Source: Macrotis lagotis
Taxonomy: Eukaryota; Chordata; Mammalia; Peramelemorphia; Peramelidae
Reading direction: 5' to 3'
Assembly (NCBI RefSeq): GCF_037893015.1
Contig: NC_133663.1
Location: 139,136,553 to 139,200,552, forward strand
Length of the DNA: 64,000 nucleotides
Position 1 is the first letter of the stretch, and each line of letters opens with the position of its first letter. The notes beneath the pieces were generated by a model, which saw nothing but the letters and a program-made list of their open reading frames with translations, made no database searches and had not been told where the DNA came from. Shown piece after piece: positions 56,737 to 64,000 of the stretch. Made by a program: the position numbers and the translations under genes.

Positions 56737-57699
56737 CCTGAGGATCTTAAAAGATCCATGTTCATTTAATGGAAAACAAGCAGATTGTTCACCTCCTGGC
56801 AGACAGTAGGATCTCCCAGTAGTTTACTAGGCTCTTTTAAATATCCCATTGACAATTTCCTTTGTTTGTCTTTGGGGTGAATTAAAAAGATAAGTGAAAG
56901 ATTTTATACAGAAAACACTAAAAAATATATATCAAAGGAGTCAATTGAAGGGAAAAAATAGAGCAGACTAACACTTCTTTTTCTGTTCTTTAAAGTAGGA
57001 ATGTTACTGTTACTGATTCCCATGCTTTGGGATTGAAGCATGTCTAAGCACCTGGCCTCAGTGAACTGAAGAAGCTAGGTGTAGGGATTATATATTGATC
57101 CAATTAAATCAGGTTAGTAGCTCTTAGCCTTAACCTGCCAATAGTGAATATAGCATTGTCAAGCAATCAATGCCTTAAAGTGACAACCAGACAAAGGATT
57201 GAGACATGAAACTCTTGGTTAAGCTGATTCTCCAGTTCCCTTTAGTCCTCCAAGTCTTGATGTTGTACAGTATCAAAACATGTGGTAATCAGAAATTCTT
57301 TCTATTCCCAAAGGCACTCAAGCACAGGGTGATTATATAATAGATAAGTGTCTGGAAAAAAAATCACTGAACAGGTAGAGCTTCCTGATTTGTCATGTTC
57401 TTCCTTTACATAAATGTTTCTTCTTAGCACTTTCATTACAATGCAAATCCATCTTTTTTTGTTCTTAATTTCTTTGATGACATATTTTTTCCTTTGGTTC
57501 TCCTGCATAATGATTTTTATTTTGGTAGTTCGCTAGAATCTCTTCCTAATCCTTAAATGCCCTTTCTCCACCATTGATCTTTCAGTGATACCCACTTTTT
57601 ATTTTTTTATTTTTGGAGCCTATACTAATGTGTGATACACCAGGTTAAACCATCACTGAAAAGTAATGTCTCCCTTAATTAATAATCACACAACTATCC

Positions 57700-57790
57700 T
57701 GATTTTTCTATTTGTATCCCTAGTACTTAGGACAATGAAAGTACTTAATACATTTACATACATTAATTCATTCATTTAGTCAATGATCCA
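57700..57790 (+). repeat. L2-like LINE 3' end
   Basis: 'tttctatttgtatccctagt', 'acttaggacaatgaaagtac', 'ttaatacatttac', 'attaattcattcattt'. Confidence 0.6.
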
Positions 57791-58315
57791 GTCAAATGAA
57801 AAGAACTTTATAATTCCCAAAGGCATTACAATCTGCTCTTCTTCTGTTCAGTTCTGGGCTTAATCTCATTGTTCATATTCATGAAACATCCACACACACA
57901 TATATGCAAACACAGGCATGTTCCCATATACCTGTATGTTGTTTTTATTAGGAAAAGGAGTTTTTGCTAAAGAACTTACTCTAAAATTCCAATATGCACC
58001 TTTTATGAGACTTATAGTCTTAGAACATTGACTATGGAATTGAGAAGCTAAATGACTTGCCCATTGTCACATAACTGTACCTGTCATCTCTCTATCTACC
58101 TGCAGCTACAGCATGCTGCTTATCTACTCATTTATTTATCTAGTTGTCTATATCTCTCTGTCTATATCCATATCTATTCACGTAAGTATAAATAAAGGCA
58201 TGCATAAATATACACATATGTGTACACAAACTTATACATATGCACAATATAAATCATATATACATGTCCACACATGAATTTGGAGAGAACACAAATTAAT
58301 ATAATACAAATTATG

Positions 58316-58562
58316 ACAGGCAACTTAGGTGGCACAGTAGACTTGAAGTCAGGAAAACTAATCTTCCTCAGTTCAAACCCAGCCTCAGACACTCACTAGT
58401 TGTATGACCCTAGACAAACCACTTAACTCTATTTACCTTGATTTCCTCATCTGTAAAATAAACTGAAGAAGGAAATGACAAATTTCTCCAATATCTCTAC
58501 CAAGAAAACTCTAAATAAGGACACAAAGAATGAGGTATAACTAAACATAACTAAACAACAAC
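58316..58562 (+). mobile_element. MAR1-type CORE-SINE
   Basis: 'caacttaggtggcacagtag', 'cagttcaaacccagcctcag', 'gaccctagacaaaccact', 'ctgtaaaataaactgaagaa', 'accaagaaaactctaaata', ending 'aactaaacaacaact'. A few head bases are deleted after 'cacagtag'. Confidence 0.88.
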
Positions 58563-58629
58563 TGAGACTATTTAAGAAGAAGGTAAACAGCTAGAGACAA
58601 ATTTGAATGTTATTACATCTAGTTCAGGA

Positions 58630-58850
58630 GATTAAGGAATTATAAGGATTCTGGAGTCCAAGGATGTGCGTTCAGATCTCACTTCTGATGATTGCTACTT
58701 GTCTATCCTCCATCAAGTTACTTAACTTTTCAAGAATTCAGATTTCTCAGTTGTCATCAGTAAAATGAGATTAACTTATATTGACTCAGATATCCTTTTA
58801 ATCTGTAGATCTATGAACCTCAATGTTATGAATCTATGAGATTAAAGAAG
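58630..58850 (+). repeat. MIR-type SINE
   Basis: 'ggattctggagtccaagga', 'cagatctcacttctgatg', 'catcaagttacttaac', 'catcagtaaaatgagatt', 'atctgtagatctatgaacc'. Confidence 0.7.
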
Positions 58851-60465
58851 TAGCATTTAATGTGATTTTCGAAAAGTGGATAGGTAGAGTGATGACTGCT
58901 AATAAGATGCAACTATAGAGATTCCAAAAACCAACAGACCTCCCTGAAAATGGTTAACTGGTTTCTCAAATTCCTGCAGTGGGTGTGTATTCTTTGGTCA
59001 TTTCTAATAGTTTGATTTTGCTTCTGCCTTTAGTATTTTAATCTGAATGAGGAAATTTGATCCTTTTCCAAAAAAAATACAGTTTGTTAGTGGGTGAATT
59101 TTAAATAAGCTTTGCTTATAAAGCTCATAAACAAGAGGAGAAAAAGAGGAGATAGAGAAAAGGGTAAGGGAAGTAAAAGATATAAGTGGTAGGACTAGAA
59201 ACAAATTGGATCTGTGCCACAATTATATTGGGACTAGTATATGGGATAATGTGATAAGGTTTAGGTGGAATGAGGAGGACACAGCAACTAGTTTTGAAGT
59301 CTGAAGATATTGCCTTTAGATCCTAGTCTTTTCTTATTGGATAAATCTTCATTTATTTTATCTTTTTTTTATATCCAAGATGGTTATAATGATGTATACA
59401 TCATTTATCTTAGCATTCTGAAAATAATTTTTAAATTGTGAAATATACTTTCATATTTCAGAAGATTAATAATTTCATTTTACAGGTACTATTTTCACTG
59501 ATGTCTGGTTCTGTTAAGTATTCAAACTGTGTTAGTCTATTCTTCTGATGATATCATTTTCAGAATTTTCCCAGTATTTTCTAGTTCAGTGGAACCTGGA
59601 TATCTCAAAATCTAAATGAGAATTTAAAAATAGAACTTTAGTGAGAAATATATAAAATTTATTATTTTATTATTTTCAATATGTGGAAAAACTTTAAACT
59701 AAAACAATTATTCAATTGAATTTTTGAAGGGCTTGACATTCTTGGAAAATCACCAGGGTGATTTCCAAATTTCCCTGCTAAGAGAGTTATGGGTCAAGTT
59801 ATTGGCATTATTACTCCCCCTCCCCCCCCAACTATGATGCCTTCCTCTTCACTACAGTATATCTATTTGGTAATAAATTGATTTTTTGGTAAGAAAAATT
59901 ATCTATATAGCATGAATAGGTGCTCTTTCAAAGAGAAATGTCCAAAAGATTCCATGCCCATTTAAGAAATTATATATGGAAATTAATATAGTCTAATAGC
60001 TCCCAAAGGCATTTTATTAAAATCCTCTTTTTTTCTAGTTGTTCATTTAAGTAAGATACAATTTGATTAATTATTGGGCTTTTTGGTCCCCTAACCAGGG
60101 ACTATGGTAGAGTGATAAATTGAAATTTATAGAATATTTGGTGCTTGAAAGGACTTAGATCATTAGCCAGATCCTTTCATTTTGCAGATTAGAACAGATT
60201 AGACATTTTAAATCAGGACAATTTACTGCATACTTTACCATATAATCTTTGTTAATGATGTTGATGATAGTTGTGGTGATCTTGGTGATAGTGATTATGT
60301 AAGACATTATTTTGAAATATTAGAGAGCCTAAACCACAAATCTACTACTTGAAACTTTTTGATTAGAAACATATTTTAAAATGTTTTGATTAGAGACATA
60401 TTTTAAAACATTTTTATTAGAGACATATTTATTACTACCACACTAAAAAAGCCTTCTGTGAGGGG
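58851..60465. other. Unique AT-rich sequence
   Basis: No recognised repeat or coding signal over about 1.6 kb. Confidence 0.3.
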
Positions 60466-60469
60466 AAAC

Positions 60470-60725
60470 CTGTATCTATCAGCAGTCCATTCTACCAATT
60501 GATAACTCTAATTGTTAGGATTTTTTTCTCTATATATACCATACAATATTAATCTGCTTCAATGAATTTCTAATCATTGTTGCCATTGCCCTCTGGTGCC
60601 AAGAGAACAAGTTTTATCTTCTTTTCATTTAACAGCTATTCAAATACATGGAGATAGTTTTCATTATCTCCCTAATGCCATCCACTCCACCCTCAATATA
60701 TTTTTGCTCTTGGCCAATCAGTCTC
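60470..60725 (-). mobile_element. CR1/L3 LINE 3' end
   Basis: 'gataactctaattgttagg', 'ttgccattgccctctggtgc', 'aagagaacaagttttatctt', 'ctattcaaatacatggagat', 'agttttcattatctccct': antisense CR1/L3 3' region. Confidence 0.65.
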
Positions 60726-61290
60726 AATTATCCATTTATTTCATTTTTAGGAACAGGTTTCTTAAACTATTACAACAAATCATTGCTATAGATATGGTTT
60801 TCCTAGACTTTAGCAAAACATTTTATATAGTCATTCATACTATTCTTGTTGAGAGATGTGGGCTAGATGTTAACACACTTTGGTTAATGATTTCTGAGTA
60901 ATTTGAATGGCTAGATATAAGATTAGTAATTGATGAGTTGATGTCAATTTGGAAAGTTTTCAGAACTGTGACAAAGGAATAAATGCACAGCCCTATGCTG
61001 TTTCACATTTTAAACACAACATCTAGGGTTACTGCCAATTTTTTTGAGTTTTATCTTTACCCTGGACATCATTGTCAGAGGACTCCATTGATATCTCTGG
61101 AGAAGAGATGAGACTTGGTATAGTTTTGTCTTACTTCAATCCAATTCAAATATAAATCAAGTGAAATCTAGTGATGTTATTGGTCTTCTTTCAAAAAAAA
61201 AGGAAGGATAGCAAAATTTTAATCAATTTATTGAAAAAAGGAAATTTGCAAATGACAGGAAGCTGAATGATATTTCTTTGTGATTGTTGT
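60726..61290 (+). pseudogene. CR1/L3 reverse transcriptase fragment
   Basis: Sense reading gives IAIDMVFLDFSKTFYIVIH and LVERCGLDVNTLW, which match the LDFSKAFD block of CR1-clade reverse transcriptase. Further on come 'ccctatgctgtttcacattt' and 'aaatttgcaaatgacagga'. The catalytic domain is broken by stops. It faces away from the antisense CR1 piece just upstream. Confidence 0.75.
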
Positions 61291-61407
61291 TGACAATTTT
61301 CCTAGCTATTGTTTTTAGTAAATTCTCTTTTCAATGATTATTCACACTTATAAGAATTATGATTATAAATTACTTTCCTAAAATTACATGCAAATAGTTT
61401 TATTTAG

Positions 61408-61604
61408 AATATACTTTGAGGGGCAGCTAGGTAGCACAGTGGATAGAGTATGGGCCCTGGAGTCAGGAGTATCTGAGTTCAAATCTGGCCTCAGACATTT
61501 AATAATTACCTAGCTGTGTGGCCTTGGGCAAGCCACTTAACTCCATTTGCCTTGCAAAAACCTAAAATTAATTTAAAAAATTAAAAAAATTATAATATAC
61601 TTTG
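61408..61604 (+). mobile_element. WSINE1-like SINE with 11-bp TSD
   Basis: SINE 61419-61593: 'ggggcagctaggtagcacag', 'gtatgggccctggagtcag', 'tcaaatctggcctcagac', 'tgtggccttgggcaagcc', 'ccttgcaaaaacctaaaatt'. TSD aatatactttg at 61408-61418 and 61594-61604. Confidence 0.95.
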
Positions 61605-62395
61605 TTGGGGTCTTCTGTGTACTTTCTATCTGCAAAATTTTGCTTAGTCTAGTCCAATTGAAAATGTTCTCTTTAATTGAGTCCTCTACTAACATGTTTA
61701 GCTTTTCTGATATTTTAGCTTCTTCTAGGATCATAATCAATCTGATTTTATATTTTTGTCCTACATACAACTCATTTATATAGCTCTGCTATAACCTAGG
61801 TTGGTTTTTCAATTTTATTGTTATATATATTGATCTTTTCTTGACTTATTTTATTGAATTATTCAGATATGATTTCCCAATTTCCATAAATATTACTTTA
61901 TAAATATAGATAAATATATGTTTAATTAAAATTTTTATTAACATAATTTTATAAGCCTTCACAATTTTTTTGATCCATTCATTGTTCCATTTTGTTCCTT
62001 GATAAATTGACTTTCTGATCATATTTGCAATATTTTATTCCCTTAGTTCTTTATTTCTGCAAAAAAGAGAACAAGATTCATTTTCTCCTCTCTTCTTTAG
62101 TATAAAACTGGATCATATGACTACAAAATTTTCAATTTTAATACCATTTTTTTTCCTTTTCAGTGACAAGAATGAATGCAAGAATGAAAAATCCTTTATT
62201 AAATTTTTATCATATGTTAGTGTGCTAAATGTTGGGGGGAGGGGGAGATTTCAGTGGATAGGGTATTCAGGGGAGAAACCCTTTTCAAGACTGCTCATCT
62301 ACCTTTGATATGCACCTTTCACCCAACTCTCTTTTGAGGTTCCAAGAAAGTGTAGTTTGCACAGTGGCCATACCTCAGTAGTAAAATTGTCACAG
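61605..62395. other. Unclassified AT-rich sequence
   Basis: No recognised repeat or coding signal. Confidence 0.3.
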
Positions 62396-62399
62396 CTGA

Positions 62400-62775
62400 T
62401 GGGGTGTAAATGGGCTGTAAAATCCTACCATGATTTGTATGGTAGTTATACCAAGTATGTGAAGACTCCCTGACAGAAAGGTCAGTGGAGAAGAATTTGT
62501 GCCAGTGACCATGAAGGCTTCTGAAGAAGGAACTATGAAATACTTAAAAGCTTGGTCAGACATTGAAGATGCCAAGGTCTTCATCCATTGCACCTTAAAG
62601 CTTTCCCAGACCTCCTAGCTTTTGTTTTTACCCTGGATTTTAATAACCCTGAAAGAGATAACGAGACCATTGACTTGTGCAACTCTCACTTTCATTCAAG
62701 GGCAGATTAAGACTTCAACTTTGTGATGCAATTGGGACTCTTCTAAAACAAAGGCTGGACAACAATAACAACTAA
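62400..62775 (+). mobile_element. Marsupial SINE with CAA-repeat end
   Basis: 'gaagatgccaaggtcttcat', 'ccattgcaccttaaagc', 'cgagaccattgacttgtgca', 'ggctggacaacaataacaac'. Same design as 43800-44092 but a different, older branch. Confidence 0.6.
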
Positions 62776-64000
62776 ATGCTGGGGATAAAAATATAATAGA
62801 CAGTCTCAGACCTCAAGAAGCTTATGTTCTAAAAGGGAAGAAAGCAACATAATGGGGAATTGGACTATAGAAGAGTATGTTGATCTTGGAAGTTATGGGT
62901 TGAATAGTATCCAAAGAGCAATGAAGATACTCTTTTTAGAATCTATGTTAAGTTATCCTTCTTTTGATTACCCTTCTAAGATCAAGATTTGAGATTTGGT
63001 ACAATGATAGAATGAGCAGACCTAAGAAGTTTGAAGAAAAGAAGAGGGGAGAAATGTTACTTTCTAGCAATACCCAGAGTAGGAGTCTAAAAAGGACTTA
63101 GGGAGGATAGAAAAAGTCCATTTTGAGATGACAGAGGAGTCAAGGAGTTCTCTTGGCATTGGAGAGGAACAGAGTTTTCTTTTTTACTTTATGGGTAATG
63201 TTACTCCAAACTTTATAAAAATTACAACAAGTTATTTATTAAAAAATGAGAAAGATTTTGATAGAAAAAAGATCAAAGACAGAATTCTATATTACTACTA
63301 AAAGAACTTTAAAGATTTCTTTACTTTGGTCTATACAGATTTCTGAATTCAACTGAGGGAAATATTATATGGGTTGTACTTTTTCAACCTGTTCACTAGA
63401 ATATTTCAAAAGATTGTCTAGCATCTTGCCAAAATTAAGGTATATTGGGTTTATTGCAATTTCCTAATCTGATTTTGTAGCTGTCAAAAAAAGGAAATTA
63501 GGTTAGTTTGACAGGATGACTCATTGGAATCACAATTTTTGCCACATATTGAGGACTGGTCTATAGTTAAATTAATCTACTTTCTCTCCCTTATAAAAAT
63601 CAAGACCACATTGACCCAGTAATACATTTTTCTCTCCAATTGTGGAGTATTTCAAAAATGGTTAGGAGAATCTCAACAGTCTCCTAAAAGTTTTTAAGTG
63701 CCCTGAGAGGCCTTTAACCAGATCTGAGGCTTGAATTTATTTAGATAAGACAGGTGTCAATGTACCAACTCCTTTTATCTTGAGTTAACAATTTAGGGTA
63801 TATGTTTTACAATCTGAGCATCATTTCCTCAGAAGGGATAACAAAAAAAAATATGAGATGAGTAATTCAATATTTTCTCCATCATATATCAACATCATTC
63901 TATCTACATTAAAATCTAAATTGGTCTAAGATTCCTCTGTGCAGCTACATAGCTCTTTCTAGACAGTCAACTTCTACCCTTCTCCGACGAATTTTTTGTC
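62776..64000. other. Mostly unique sequence
   Basis: 62776-62835 ('gtctcagacctcaagaagct') resembles the 'cttacattcta' end of the unnamed ancient repeat. The remainder to the window end has no recognised feature. Confidence 0.35.

Larger units (their letters stand above)
55726..57695. other. Repeat-free region
   Basis: About 2 kb with no recognised transposon and no good open frame. It contains the two X-box-like motifs at 56449 and 56723. Confidence 0.45.

Overview
This window reads as AT-rich intergenic or deep-intronic nuclear DNA of a marsupial. The diagnosis rests on its repeats: short tRNA-headed SINEs with the block 'gggcagctaggtgg...taataattacctagctgtgtggcc' (WSINE1/WALLSI-like), longer MAR1-type CORE-SINEs, a marsupial RTE LINE, marsupial L1 subfamilies and old MIR/L2/CR1-L3 elements. 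The 'taataattacctagctg' SINE form fits an Australian lineage (dasyurid or relative) better than an opossum; that is recalled family knowledge, not a search. No intact protein-coding gene, rRNA or tRNA gene is visible. Almost all open frames are microsatellite translations or retroelement fragments. The exceptions worth testing are one exon-shaped segment (24708-24834, + strand) and one unexplained 188-codon frame (7423-7989).

Layout. 0-9 kb: a decayed L1 ORF1, a 5'-truncated half-L1 (HAL1-like) copy on the minus strand with a 15-bp target-site duplication (TSD), a U6 snRNA pseudogene, SINEs and L1 scraps. 9-20 kb: AT-rich sequence, the parental copy of a 1.79-kb duplicated block (12043-13829), and an old, nearly whole minus-strand L1 (about 13.57-17.77 kb). 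20-30 kb: an old local direct repeat, a solo LTR of an endogenous retrovirus inside a MIR, an RTE split by a 2.2-kb insert that carries the exon candidate, and a pogo/Tigger-like transposon remnant. 30-42 kb: a full-length HAL1-like element (34699-37887) followed 560 bp later by the daughter copy of the duplicated block (38447-40215). 42-55 kb: L1 3' ends, one split by a probable third HAL1-tail fragment, plus several SINEs and a (CA)n-(TA)n-(TG)n giant hairpin. 55-64 kb: mostly unique AT-rich DNA with two RFX X-box-like motifs, a MAR1, opposed CR1/L3 pieces, and SINEs.

The most distinctive items are: (1) the HAL1-like element, with an L1-type 5' end and a complete but broken ORF1, no ORF2, and a 3' tail built from antisense SINE-like modules whose divergence looks A-to-G skewed; (2) the directional 1.8-kb duplication, in which the daughter copy cuts through an L1 that is continuous in the parent, with a hairpin at its right junction; (3) the exon-like segment embedded in an RTE. 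No operons or interacting genes exist here. The functional logic is that of retrotransposons (L1, RTE, CR1) supplying machinery and SINEs, HAL1 and the U6 copy using it.
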